Assembly (NCBI GenBank): GCA_035533295.1
Contig: DATLUA010000068.1
Location: 1 to 36,474, forward strand
Origin: JAGWJU01 sp035533295
GTDB taxonomy: Bacteria > Elusimicrobiota > Elusimicrobia > UBA1565 > UBA9628
DNA: 36,474 nt
Direction: 5' to 3'
Of this stretch, positions 14,295-23,173 are shown one piece after another (the stretch's first letter is position 1; every line of letters starts with the position of its first letter). A program made the position numbers and the translations under genes. The notes beneath the pieces are model-generated. The model ran no database searches, was not told the DNA's origin, and worked only from the letters and a program-made list of their open reading frames with translations.

Positions 14295-16958
14295 ATGAAC
14301 ATGAAAAAACTGTCCTCCGTTTTCCTCTCATTCGCCGTCTTGGCGGCCCAAGCGGCCGGTTCGGCGCCGGCGTGGTCCCAAGTTGAGCGCTCCGCTCCGG
14401 ACGCGGAGGCCTTGTCCGTCCCGGGCCTGCCCTCCGGAATCGGGCTCGGGCTTCCCGAGGCTCTTCCCGGCGCCTTGGACGCGCAAAACTTCGCGGCCCT
14501 CAATCCCGCCGGCGCGGACTTAAGCCTCGGCCAAGCCGCCGCGCCATCGGCGCAGACATCCCTCGTCTCGGTTCCGGTGCTTTCTCCCGTGCGAGCGGCC
14601 GTTCAATCTCCGGCGACGTCGAGCCTTCCGGCGGCAAACGTCGCAAAGACGGCGATTCGGGCCATTACCCCCGCTTCCGCCAAGCCTGTCTCAGGCCGCT
14701 CCCTCCTTTCACGCTTAACTCGCCTCGCCGCGCAAAAATCCCCGTTTTCCGCCAAGATATTGGGCCGGCTCTTTGATTTCAGCGGCAATGCCGCCCCGTC
14801 CCCGCGCGCCTTCGCCGCCGCCGCTTTCGCGCCGCCCAGCATCAAGCCCCTTCCCGCTCCGCGGCTGCCCAAGGGCGTCGCGCTCGACCTGCCCCCCATC
14901 GTGCCGGACATCCGCCACCTGCCGGCCTCGGCCCTCAACTTGGTCAGCGCCTTCTCGATTCCCGACACCGAGGTCATCAACCAGCTGACGAACATCCCCT
15001 TGGAGGCCGACGGCCAGGACGCGCGCAGCGTCGAGCAGACCCTGCGCCGGATGATCGACGACAACCCCCAATACGGCGTCAAAAGCGCGGACTTGGCCAC
15101 GGCCTACGTCCACTCCATCACCGGCGAGAACCAGGCGCCGACGTGGGCGGTTTCCTTCCGCCAGCAGCGCAAGAGCGTGGCTGAGAACGGCGGCGCCTCC
15201 TTCCTGCCGGTCTACGGCGGCAACGCCACCTTCATCATCCAGGTCGAGGGCGGCAAGCCGGTCATCAAGGGCGTGCACGGCCGGCTTTTCCCGAATCTGA
15301 GCGTCGACACCGTCCAAAAAGTCAGCTCCGAGGACATGGTCCTGGGCATCCAGCGGCGCTTGCGCATGACGGCGAGCGCGGCCGCCCCGCAAATCGATCT
15401 GCTGGAAAGGCAAATCGTCTATCTGCAGAAGCCCCGCCCCAGCGAAAGCCTGCTCGATAAAATCATGGGCGTCTTCGCGCGCAAGCCCAAAAAAGGCTCG
15501 GCGGCCAAGGAAGCTCCGAAACTCTTCGGCGCGTGGCACGCCGTCAACATCTACCGCGTCCAAGGCGTCGACCCCTTCGTGGCCGTGGACATCGCCTCGG
15601 GCCAAGTTTTCCTGTGGGACATGCGCTTGGGCGCCGCCGCGCGCGGCTCCAAGAAATCTTCGGCCGAGGGCGTTTTCGAGGGCCGCGCCCCGGAAGCCGA
15701 CGCCGACATGACCACGCCTCCCAGGCTGAGCTCAATTCCGCTTCCCTTCGTGACGGTGACCCTCCCGAACGGCCGCAAAGTCGCGGCGGACGCCCAAGGC
15801 CGCGTGTCGGTCGAAGTTCCCGAGAGCGGCTCCGTCGAAGTGACGGCCCGGCTCGATTCGAAGAACCTCTCCATCGTCAACAAGGACGGCGCGAACATCG
15901 AGGTCAAGGCCAAGCTCGTCGCCGGCAAGGACGGCACGACGGTGGTCTTCAACCCTCCGGCGGGCGCCCTGACCCATCGGCGGCGGACCTCGGGCGCCAG
16001 CCGCATACTCTCCGACGCCATCGATCTGATTTACGCCACGGCCTCCTCGGACTACAAGGCCAAGACGGCCGCGCGCCGAAGGAAGGCGGCCGAGGAAGAC
16101 TTGGCCCTGGCCCAGGTCACCACCTACATCGCGGGATATAAGTTCATGGAGTTCAACAAGGCCCACGGCATCGGCGTCAAGGACGGCATCTGGAACTCGA
16201 AGTTCACAATCAACGTCAATCTCGACGACAACTGCAACGCCTACATGGATCCCTCGGACCTTTCCCGCAACTTCTTCCAGGCGGGAGACGGCTGCATCAA
16301 CACGGGCACCTTGCCGGGCGTGGTCTTCCACGAGTCCGGGCATCTCTCCCACTACCTGGTCGCCGGCTACGCGCCCGGGCAGGCCGCCACGGTCCTGGGC
16401 TCGGTCATGGCGGCGGAAGCGCCGGTCGCGCACAACATCATGCCCTACGTGGACGGCGGCTTGAGCGAGGGTATCGGCGACATGTTCGCCACCTACATGG
16501 AGAACACGCCGCTCATCGGCCAGCACTTTTTCAACGACCCCAAGCAGCCCTTCCTGCGCACCGCGGAGAACGAGTATCAGTTCAGCCCCAGCGACGAAGT
16601 CCACGAGCAGGGTCTGGCCTGGATGGGCTTTACCTGGAAGCTCCGGGTGCTTCTCTCCAAGGCCCTGGGCGCGGCCGACGGCGTCGCGCTGGCCGAGAAC
16701 CTGCTCTTTCCGCACCTCTACGGCTACGCCACGGCACAGGACATCCCCACGGCCATGAACGTCGTCTACCTCGCGGCCACGGCGCTGACCGGCGAGGCGC
16801 GGGACATCGCGGTCAAGGCCGTCCAGGCCGCCGCCGCGGCCCACGGGATACAGATCGGGCCGGCGAAAAAGAAGTCCGAGAATCCGGGCGTCGCGGAGAT
16901 TTTTGCCCCGCGCCCGGCGCCCGGCGCCCTGCCGGTTCCTTCGCCCGCCTACGCTTAG
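14295..16958 (+). CDS. Exported thermolysin/fungalysin-like zinc metallopeptidase (paralogue 2)
   Basis: 887 residues in the same architecture as its upstream neighbour. Signal peptide MNMKKLSSVFLSFAVLAAQA ends near AWSQ. A long Ala/Pro-rich region follows, then a propeptide-like part with VEQTLRRMIDDNPQYG (compare VEQALRNLVDRNPSEYG in paralogue 1) and AWHAVNIYR. The catalytic part has NCNAYMDPSDL, HESGHLSH (679-686), SEGIGD with Glu725 and DEVHEQGLAW with His770, so the HExxH, third-ligand Glu and active-site His are all kept. Starts at 14295 and 14301 are both possible; no strong Shine-Dalgarno sequence is visible. The gap to the first paralogue is 61 nt and no convincing promoter is seen there, so they may be co-transcribed. 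Confidence 0.8.
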   Translation: MNMKKLSSVFLSFAVLAAQAAGSAPAWSQVERSAPDAEALSVPGLPSGIGLGLPEALPGALDAQNFAALNPAGADLSLGQAAAPSAQTSLVSVPVLSPVRAAVQSPATSSLPAANVAKTAIRAITPASAKPVSGRSLLSRLTRLAAQKSPFSAKILGRLFDFSGNAAPSPRAFAAAAFAPPSIKPLPAPRLPKGVALDLPPIVPDIRHLPASALNLVSAFSIPDTEVINQLTNIPLEADGQDARSVEQTLRRMIDDNPQYGVKSADLATAYVHSITGENQAPTWAVSFRQQRKSVAENGGASFLPVYGGNATFIIQVEGGKPVIKGVHGRLFPNLSVDTVQKVSSEDMVLGIQRRLRMTASAAAPQIDLLERQIVYLQKPRPSESLLDKIMGVFARKPKKGSAAKEAPKLFGAWHAVNIYRVQGVDPFVAVDIASGQVFLWDMRLGAAARGSKKSSAEGVFEGRAPEADADMTTPPRLSSIPLPFVTVTLPNGRKVAADAQGRVSVEVPESGSVEVTARLDSKNLSIVNKDGANIEVKAKLVAGKDGTTVVFNPPAGALTHRRRTSGASRILSDAIDLIYATASSDYKAKTAARRRKAAEEDLALAQVTTYIAGYKFMEFNKAHGIGVKDGIWNSKFTINVNLDDNCNAYMDPSDLSRNFFQAGDGCINTGTLPGVVFHESGHLSHYLVAGYAPGQAATVLGSVMAAEAPVAHNIMPYVDGGLSEGIGDMFATYMENTPLIGQHFFNDPKQPFLRTAENEYQFSPSDEVHEQGLAWMGFTWKLRVLLSKALGAADGVALAENLLFPHLYGYATAQDIPTAMNVVYLAATALTGEARDIAVKAVQAAAAAHGIQIGPAKKKSENPGVAEIFAPRPAPGALPVPSPAYA

Positions 16959-17020
16959 CCGTCCGCGGGCGGCCCATTGCGCCCCAGGCTCGGGCTTTTG
17001 CACAATGAGCTTAGGAGCGC

Positions 17021-18988
17021 ATGGACGACGCTGGGGCGTGCCAAGACGAAAAGCTCCGCCGGCAGGAGTGGCTTGAGACCGACGGGCGCGGGGGCTTTGC
17101 CTGCGGCACGGCCTCGGGCCTGCGCACCCGGCGCTACCACGGCCTGCTCGTCGCGGCGACAAAGCCCCCGGCCGGGCGCTTTGTCCTGGTCAACGGCTTC
17201 GACGCCTGGGTCCGCACCTCCGAAGGGCTTCACGCCGTTTCCAGCCAGCTCTATCCGCCCGACGTCGTCCAACCCGACGGCCTGAAGCGCTTGAAGCGCT
17301 TCGAGCACAAGCCCTGGCCGCGGTGGAATTTTTTACTGGACGACGGCACGGAGGTGGGCCAGGAAATCTTCATCGCCGGGGACACGGGCGCGACCGTGGT
17401 GTCCTGGCGGCTTCTCAAACCCAAGGAAGGCGTCTCTCTGAGCCTCCGCCCGTTTTTCTCCGGCCGCGGCTATCACGAGCTGCACCGGGAAAACCCGGCC
17501 TTCCGCTTCGATCCGCGGATTCAAGGCCAGGAGCTTCGCTGGCGGCCCTACGAGGGCGTCTGCGGCATCGCGGTCTTCTCCAACGCCGCCTATTCCCACG
17601 CGCCCTTGTGGTACCGGCAGTTCCTTTACGAAGAGGAGAAAAGCCGAGGCCTGGACTGCGTCGAGGACCTGGCCTCGCCGGGAGTCTTCCGCTGGGATTT
17701 GTCCGCCGGGCCGGCGTTTTGGATTTTGGCCCCCGACATCGAGAGCCGCGGCACCTTTCCCGCGGGCGTCGACGCGGCGCGCTGGGGCAATGAGTTGCGA
17801 GGCGCCGAAAGCCTGCGCCGGCAGAAGGGCTCGCCGCTCAAGCAGGCGGCAGAGGCCTACGTGGTGCGGCGCGGCGAGGGCTTGAGCGTCATCGCGGGAT
17901 ACCCGTGGTTCACGGATTGGGGCCGGGACACCTTCATCTCCCTGCGCGGGCTCTGCCTGGCGACGCGGCGCTTGGACGAGGCCAAGTCCATTCTTCTGGA
18001 GTGGTGCCGGACGCTGTTCCGTGGCCTGGCGCCCAACCGCTTCCCGGACGACGGCGGCGCTCCCGAGTACTCCTCGGTGGACGCGTCCTTGTGGCTGTGC
18101 GTGGCGGTTTACGAGTTTCTCCAGGCCGCGGACAAGGACGGGTTTCCCTTGGCCGCCGAGGAGCGCGGCCGGCTGGAGCAGGCCGTCCAGGACGTGGTCT
18201 CCGGCTACGCCGAGGGTTCGCTCGCGGGCATAAAGGCGGATGAGGACGGCCTCTTGCGCTGCGGCACGCCGGAAACATCGCTCACCTGGATGGACGCGCG
18301 CGTCGACGGCGTCCCCGTCACCGGCCGCGCGGGCAAGCCGGTCGAGGTCCAAGCGCTTTGGCTGAACGCCCTGCGCGTCGCGAGCCAGAAAGATTCGGCC
18401 TGGAACGCCCTGCGCGAGAAGGCCCATAACTCGTTTTCCGCGCGCTTCTGGAACCCGGAAAAAAATTGCCTTTATGACGTGGCCGACGACGGCGGCGAGG
18501 CCGGGCGCATGGACGCGCGCCTGCGCCCCAACCAGATTTTCGCGGTGGGCGGCCTGCCTTGGCCGGTTTTGGACGGCGAGCGGGCCAAGGCCGTGGTGGA
18601 CGCGGTCGAGCAAAAACTTTGGACGCCTCTGGGGCTGCGCACTCTGGCGCCGGGCGAGCCGGGGTATTGCCCGCATTATGAGGGCGGCCAGGCCGAGCGC
18701 GATCGCGCCTATCACCAGGGCATCGCGTGGCCCTGGCTTTTAGGCCCCTTCGCCGAGGCCTGGGTGCGGGCGCGCAACAACAGCAAGGAGGCCAAGCTGC
18801 GCGCGCGGCAGAAATTTCTAGCGCCGCTTCTGCGGCACCTGGAGGACGCGGGGCTCGGGCACGTGTCCGAAATCGCGGACGCCGCGGCGCCTTTTACGCC
18901 GCGGGGCTGTCCGTTCCAGGCTTGGTCCGTGGGCGAGGCGCTGCGCCTGGACTTGTCGATTTTATCCCTCAGCGAACGCCGCAATTAA
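17021..18988 (+). CDS. Glycogen debranching enzyme / amylo-alpha-1,6-glucosidase, archaeal-type (GH133-like)
   Basis: A 655-residue protein. The N-terminal domain has EWLETDGRGGFACGTASG and TRRYHGLLVAA, typical of GDE_N (bacterial/archaeal-type debranching enzymes). The C-terminal (alpha/alpha)6 domain has GYPWFTDWGRDTF (D299 and D303 region), PNRFPDDGGAPEYSSVDASLW, LTWMDARV and VEVQALW. It removes alpha-1,6 branch glucose units during glycogen breakdown in the cytosol. The ATG is preceded by TTAGGAGCGC (AGGAG, good spacing), and CACAAT at 17001-17006 could be its -10. It starts the carbohydrate block: gnd follows after 18 nt. Confidence 0.92.
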   Translation: MDDAGACQDEKLRRQEWLETDGRGGFACGTASGLRTRRYHGLLVAATKPPAGRFVLVNGFDAWVRTSEGLHAVSSQLYPPDVVQPDGLKRLKRFEHKPWPRWNFLLDDGTEVGQEIFIAGDTGATVVSWRLLKPKEGVSLSLRPFFSGRGYHELHRENPAFRFDPRIQGQELRWRPYEGVCGIAVFSNAAYSHAPLWYRQFLYEEEKSRGLDCVEDLASPGVFRWDLSAGPAFWILAPDIESRGTFPAGVDAARWGNELRGAESLRRQKGSPLKQAAEAYVVRRGEGLSVIAGYPWFTDWGRDTFISLRGLCLATRRLDEAKSILLEWCRTLFRGLAPNRFPDDGGAPEYSSVDASLWLCVAVYEFLQAADKDGFPLAAEERGRLEQAVQDVVSGYAEGSLAGIKADEDGLLRCGTPETSLTWMDARVDGVPVTGRAGKPVEVQALWLNALRVASQKDSAWNALREKAHNSFSARFWNPEKNCLYDVADDGGEAGRMDARLRPNQIFAVGGLPWPVLDGERAKAVVDAVEQKLWTPLGLRTLAPGEPGYCPHYEGGQAERDRAYHQGIAWPWLLGPFAEAWVRARNNSKEAKLRARQKFLAPLLRHLEDAGLGHVSEIADAAAPFTPRGCPFQAWSVGEALRLDLSILSLSERRN

Positions 18989-19006
18989 TCACAAGGAGAT
19001 CATCGC

Positions 19007-20002
19007 ATGCAAATAGGAATCGTCGGTCTGGGCCGGATGGGCGCCAACATGGCGCGGCGGCTCATGCGCGCAGGGCACCAAGTCGTGGGTTTTGATCGCG
19101 ACGCCAAGAACGTCTCTGCCTTGGCCAAGGACGGCGCCGCCGCCGCTTCATCGCTCAAGGATTTGGCCGGTAAATTGAAGAAGCCGCGGGCCGTGTGGAT
19201 GATGGTCCCCGCGGGCGCGCCCACGGAAGACACCGCCCTGGAGCTTGCCGCGCTGCTTGAGCCCGGCGACGCCGTCATCGACGGAGGCAACTCCTATTAC
19301 AAGGACAGCGTGCGGCGCGGGCAAAGCCTCAAGCCCAAGGGAATTTTCTACTTGGACGCCGGCACCAGCGGCGGCGTGTGGGGCGCCGAGCGCGGTTACT
19401 GCCTCATGATCGGCGGCGAGAAAGAAGCCGTCCTGCGCCTCGATCCGATTTTCAAGGCCCTGGCTCCGGGCCAAGCCGCGGCGCCCAAGACCCCCGGCGC
19501 GGACAAGCTCGGCGGCACCGCGCAGGAGGGATATCTCCACTGCGGGCCCTCGGGCGCCGGACACTTCGTCAAGATGGTGCACAACGGCGTGGAGTACGGC
19601 TTGATGCAGGCCTATGCCGAGGGCTTCGACATCTTGAAGACCTCGCAGAACGCCAAGCTCCCGCCCGAGCTGCGCTACCAAATCCCGGTCGCCGAGGTGG
19701 CCGAGCTATGGCGCCGCGGCAGCGTGGTGGGCTCCTGGCTGCTGGACTTGACCGCCATGGCCATGTCCGAGGACCGCGAGCTCTCCGAGTACACCGGCTA
19801 CGTGCAGGACTCGGGCGAGGGCCGCTGGACCGTGGAGGCCGCGCTGTCCCAGGCCGCGCCCGCGCCCGTGCTCTCGGCCGCGCTCTACGCGCGCTTTCGC
19901 TCGCGCGAGGAGCACACTTTTGGGGAAAAAATCCTCTCCGCCATGCGCGAGAAATTCGGCGGCCACGCGGAGAAATCCTCCAACCGGGCCGACGGACTTT
20001 AG
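19007..20002 (+). CDS. gnd: 6-phosphogluconate dehydrogenase, decarboxylating, short (YqeC/GndA-like) type
   Basis: 331 residues. It opens with MQIGIVGLGRMGANMARR (Rossmann GxGxxG). Further marks are VIDGGNSYYKDS, the substrate loop LDAGTSGGVWGAERGYCLMIGG and the catalytic helix GPSGAGHFVKMVHNGVEYG. The length and lack of the long C-terminal helical domain place it in the short, usually NAD-preferring, group. It oxidises 6-phosphogluconate to ribulose 5-phosphate and CO2. A strong AAGGAG precedes the ATG. zwf follows after 8 nt and pgl after that, so the oxidative pentose phosphate pathway is complete within one operon. Confidence 0.95.
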   Translation: MQIGIVGLGRMGANMARRLMRAGHQVVGFDRDAKNVSALAKDGAAAASSLKDLAGKLKKPRAVWMMVPAGAPTEDTALELAALLEPGDAVIDGGNSYYKDSVRRGQSLKPKGIFYLDAGTSGGVWGAERGYCLMIGGEKEAVLRLDPIFKALAPGQAAAPKTPGADKLGGTAQEGYLHCGPSGAGHFVKMVHNGVEYGLMQAYAEGFDILKTSQNAKLPPELRYQIPVAEVAELWRRGSVVGSWLLDLTAMAMSEDRELSEYTGYVQDSGEGRWTVEAALSQAAPAPVLSAALYARFRSREEHTFGEKILSAMREKFGGHAEKSSNRADGL

Positions 20003-20010
20003 GAGAAGCC

Positions 20011-21513
20011 ATGAACGGAAAAAACGGACTTCACCCCGAGCCCTGCGCCTTCGTCATCTTCGGCGCTTCGGGCGATTTGACCAAGCGCAAGCTCATCCCC
20101 GCGCTCTACAACCTAGCCTCGGAGGGCTGGCTGCCCGATCCCTTCGCCATCCACGGCTTGGCCGTGGACCAGCTCACCACCGAGTCCTACCGCGCGGACT
20201 TGGGCGAATCCATCGCGGGATTTCTGGGCGCCAAGCCCGACCCCGCGATCTGGAGCAACCTCGCTGCCCGCATCGAGTACGCCCAGGGCGGCTTCAAGGA
20301 CCCGGCGGTCGGCCAGAAGCTGACGCAAACGCTTAAAGCCAAGGGCTTCAAGAACGCCGTGTTCTACTTCGCGGTGCCGCCGTCCCTCATCGGCCCCATC
20401 GCCGAGAACCTGGGCCAAGCGGGCCTTGTGGACGAGTCCCAGGGCTTCCGCCGGGTCGTGGTTGAAAAACCTTTCGGCCGGGATTTGCCCTCGGCCAAGG
20501 CTTTGAACGCCGAGCTCTTGAAGATTTTCAAGGAGCCCCAGGTCTACCGCATCGACCACTACCTGGGCAAGGAGACCGTGCAGAACCTCATGGCGCTGCG
20601 CTTCGCCAACGGCATCTTTGAACCCTTGTGGAACCAGCGCTACGTGGATCACGTGCAAATCACCGTCGCCGAGGAGCTGGGCGTGGAGCATCGCGGCGGC
20701 TATTACGAGCAGGTGGGGGCTTTGCGCGATATGATCGTCAACCATCTCTTCCAGCTGCTGACCCTGACCGCCATGGAGCCGCCGGTGTCTTTCTCCGCGG
20801 ACGCCGTGCGCAACGAGCAGGTCAAGGTCCTAAGCGCCGTGCGCAGCTTCGCCGAGGAGGGCGCGGGCAAACGCTGCGTGCGCGGCCAGTACGGCCCGGG
20901 CGCCATCGGCAGCGCCGCGGTGCCTGGCTACCGCCACGAGCCCATGGTCGCCCCGGAGTCCGCCACCGAGACCTTCGTCGCGCTCAAGGTCTTCATCGAC
21001 AGCTGGCGCTGGTCGGGCGTGCCTTTTTATCTGCGCACCGGCAAGCGCCTGGCCCGCCGGGCCGCGGAAATCTGCGTCGAGTTCAAGGCGCCGCCCATGC
21101 TGCTGTTCCAAAAAGCGGGCGTGGACTTTCTCTCGCCCAACCGCTTGGTCATCCGCATCCAGCCCAGCGAAGGCGCGTCCCTGAGCTTCGGCGCCAAGGT
21201 CCCCGGTCCCGCCATGCAAATCGGCCAAGTGGACATGAACTTCCGCTACGAGGACTACTTCGGCAAGACGCTGGTCACCGGCTACGAGCGGCTCATCCAC
21301 GATGTGCTCATCGGCGACGCCACGCTCTTTAAGCGCGCGGACATGGTGGAGGCGGCCTGGAACGTGGTGGACCCCATCCTGGATCACTGGGCCCAGGAAA
21401 AGCCGCGCTTTCCCAACTACAACGCCGGGACCTGGGGGCCGCGCGAAGCCGACGAACTGCTGGCCAAGGACGGTCGCGCCTGGCGCGAGTGCGGCGAGAG
21501 CCCCGCGGAATAG
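20011..21513 (+). CDS. zwf: Glucose-6-phosphate 1-dehydrogenase
   Basis: 500 residues, normal length. FGASGDLTKRKLIPALYNL is the NADP-binding motif, VVEKPFGRDL and YRIDHYLGKETVQN carry the substrate-binding and catalytic His/Lys/Asp residues. FIDSWRWSGVPFYLRTGK and FRYEDYF with GYERLIHD are C-terminal signatures. It oxidises glucose 6-phosphate to 6-phosphogluconolactone and makes NAD(P)H. The frame is open back to 19378, but that part is a shadow of gnd. The ATG at 20011 has AGGAG just upstream (AGGAGAAGCC) and lies 8 nt after the gnd stop. pgl follows after 6 nt. Confidence 0.97.
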   Translation: MNGKNGLHPEPCAFVIFGASGDLTKRKLIPALYNLASEGWLPDPFAIHGLAVDQLTTESYRADLGESIAGFLGAKPDPAIWSNLAARIEYAQGGFKDPAVGQKLTQTLKAKGFKNAVFYFAVPPSLIGPIAENLGQAGLVDESQGFRRVVVEKPFGRDLPSAKALNAELLKIFKEPQVYRIDHYLGKETVQNLMALRFANGIFEPLWNQRYVDHVQITVAEELGVEHRGGYYEQVGALRDMIVNHLFQLLTLTAMEPPVSFSADAVRNEQVKVLSAVRSFAEEGAGKRCVRGQYGPGAIGSAAVPGYRHEPMVAPESATETFVALKVFIDSWRWSGVPFYLRTGKRLARRAAEICVEFKAPPMLLFQKAGVDFLSPNRLVIRIQPSEGASLSFGAKVPGPAMQIGQVDMNFRYEDYFGKTLVTGYERLIHDVLIGDATLFKRADMVEAAWNVVDPILDHWAQEKPRFPNYNAGTWGPREADELLAKDGRAWRECGESPAE

Positions 21514-21519
21514 GCGCGC

Positions 21520-22254
21520 ATGCCGCCCAATATTGAAATCGCCGAGAACAGGGAAGACTTGTTCCGGCGCGCCGCCAAGCGCTTCGCCGGTGCGGCCAAG
21601 GAGGCCGCGCGCCGAAACGGCCGGTTCGCGGTGGCGCTCTCGGGCGGCGGCACGCCCAAGGGCTTCTACGAGCTTTTGGGCCAGGAGCCGCTTTCCCGCG
21701 AGATTGACTGGGACCAGTGCCGGTTTTTCTGGGGCGACGAACGTGCGGCGCCTCCGGATGACGCGCGCAGCAACTTTCGCATGGCGCGGGAAGCCTTCTT
21801 GTCCCGCGTGCCGATTCCCGAAGCCAACGTTCATCGCTTCGAGGCCGAGCTGCCCGACCTGGAGGAGGCCGCGAGGCGCTACGAGGGAGTCTTAATCCGG
21901 GAGTTCGGCCTTGAAGAAGACGGCCTGCCGCGCTTCGATCAAATTTGGCTGGGCGTGGGGCCGGACGGACACACGGCGTCCCTGTTTCCCGGCAGCCGCG
22001 CGCTGGACGAAACCGAGCGCTTGGCCTGCGCCAACTGGGCTCCGTCGCAGGACGCCTGGCGGCTCACGCTGACCTACCCGGTCTTGAACCGCGCGGCGGA
22101 GGTGGTTTTCCTGGCCGCGGGCGCGGAAAAGGCGGACATTCTGCGCCGCATTATAAAGGAAGGCGACCGGCGCCTGCCGGCCGCGCGGGTCAGCCCCGTC
22201 GGCGGGCGGCTGGTCTGGCTCATCGACCGCGACGCGGCTAAATTTCTGAGTTAG
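21520..22254 (+). CDS. pgl: 6-phosphogluconolactonase, DevB type
   Basis: 244 residues of the SugarP isomerase-like DevB family. Signatures are VALSGGGTPKGFYELL, CRFFWGDERAAPPDDARSNF and LGVGPDGHTASLFPG, with RLTLTYPVLNRAAEVVFLAAG near the end. It hydrolyses 6-phosphogluconolactone to 6-phosphogluconate, the step between zwf and gnd products. It lies 6 nt after zwf with only a weak Shine-Dalgarno sequence, so coupling to zwf translation is likely. The SCO-like lipoprotein gene starts 10 nt downstream. Confidence 0.96.
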   Translation: MPPNIEIAENREDLFRRAAKRFAGAAKEAARRNGRFAVALSGGGTPKGFYELLGQEPLSREIDWDQCRFFWGDERAAPPDDARSNFRMAREAFLSRVPIPEANVHRFEAELPDLEEAARRYEGVLIREFGLEEDGLPRFDQIWLGVGPDGHTASLFPGSRALDETERLACANWAPSQDAWRLTLTYPVLNRAAEVVFLAAGAEKADILRRIIKEGDRRLPAARVSPVGGRLVWLIDRDAAKFLS

Positions 22255-22264
22255 GGGGAAGCGC

Positions 22265-23173
22265 ATGAAAATAAAAACAACCACGGCCCTCGCGGCAGTT
22301 TTGGCCGCGGCCGTCCTCGCGGCGGCCTGCGGCAAAAAACCAGCGCCGAAGTCGGCCGCTTCGAAAACTGTTTATGCCGCCGCCGGCACGGTCGAGCAGG
22401 TGCGCCCGAGCCGCCTGCAGATTATCATCAACGCGGACGCCATCCCGGGCTTCATGGACGCGATGACCATGGGTTATTCGGTCAAGGACGTCTCGCTCTT
22501 GAAAGGCCTCAAGCCCGGCGAGCGCATTTCCTTTGATTTGGTCGTCACGCCCCAGGAGGACTACATCCGGAGCCTCTCCAAGATTAAGGGCGCCGCCGCC
22601 AAGCTTTCGCCGCTGGTCACGCCTCGGCCCGACAACGCGGCTTTCATCCATCTTCCGAAAATCGGAGACCGGGCGCCGGATATTGCGCTCATCGACCAGG
22701 ACGGGCGCCCCTGGCGGATGTCGGAGGAGCGCGGCAAGGTCGCGGCCTTCACCTTCATCTACACCTCCTGCCCGTTCGCGTCCTACTGCCCGCGCTCGAT
22801 GCACGAGTTCGCGCTCTTAAAGCGCGACCTGGGCTCCTTGCTCGGCCGCCGCGTGGACTTGTTCGCCGTGTCGTTCGACTCCAAGCGCGACACGCCCGCG
22901 GTGCTCAAGCGCTACGGCAAGCGCTTCGGCGCGGGCGTGCCGGGCTGGCGGCTTTTGACCGGCAAGCCGCTGAACTTGGAGAAATTCGCCTCTTTCTTCG
23001 ACGTCAATTACTGGAGCGGCCCCAACGGCGACATCAACAACCACAGCCTCTCCACGGTCCTCATCGGCCCCGACGGCCGCGTGGCCTTCTTCCAGGCCGG
23101 CAACGGCTTCACCGGAAAAGAGCTGGCCCGCGCCGTCCGCAAGCTGCTCAAGTCCTCCGCCCCTAAATCATGA
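22265..23173 (+). CDS. Copper-binding SCO1/SenC-like lipoprotein with N-terminal CusF-like domain
   Basis: 302 residues. The lipoprotein signal ends VLAAAC with Cys22. A CusF-like copper domain (~38-95) has the Met-rich FMDAMTMGY (M64, M67, M69). A thioredoxin-fold SCO domain (~133-298) has Cys169 and Cys175 in TSCPFASYCPR and His260 in NNHSLSTVLIGPDG. Classical SCO1 has CxxxC; here five residues separate the cysteines. SCO proteins deliver copper or act as thiol reductants for the CuA site of cytochrome oxidase. It lies outside the cytosol, anchored to a membrane. GGGGAAG precedes the ATG. Its place between pgl and a glucosidase, with no oxidase gene near, is odd. Confidence 0.85.
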   Translation: MKIKTTTALAAVLAAAVLAAACGKKPAPKSAASKTVYAAAGTVEQVRPSRLQIIINADAIPGFMDAMTMGYSVKDVSLLKGLKPGERISFDLVVTPQEDYIRSLSKIKGAAAKLSPLVTPRPDNAAFIHLPKIGDRAPDIALIDQDGRPWRMSEERGKVAAFTFIYTSCPFASYCPRSMHEFALLKRDLGSLLGRRVDLFAVSFDSKRDTPAVLKRYGKRFGAGVPGWRLLTGKPLNLEKFASFFDVNYWSGPNGDINNHSLSTVLIGPDGRVAFFQAGNGFTGKELARAVRKLLKSSAPKS

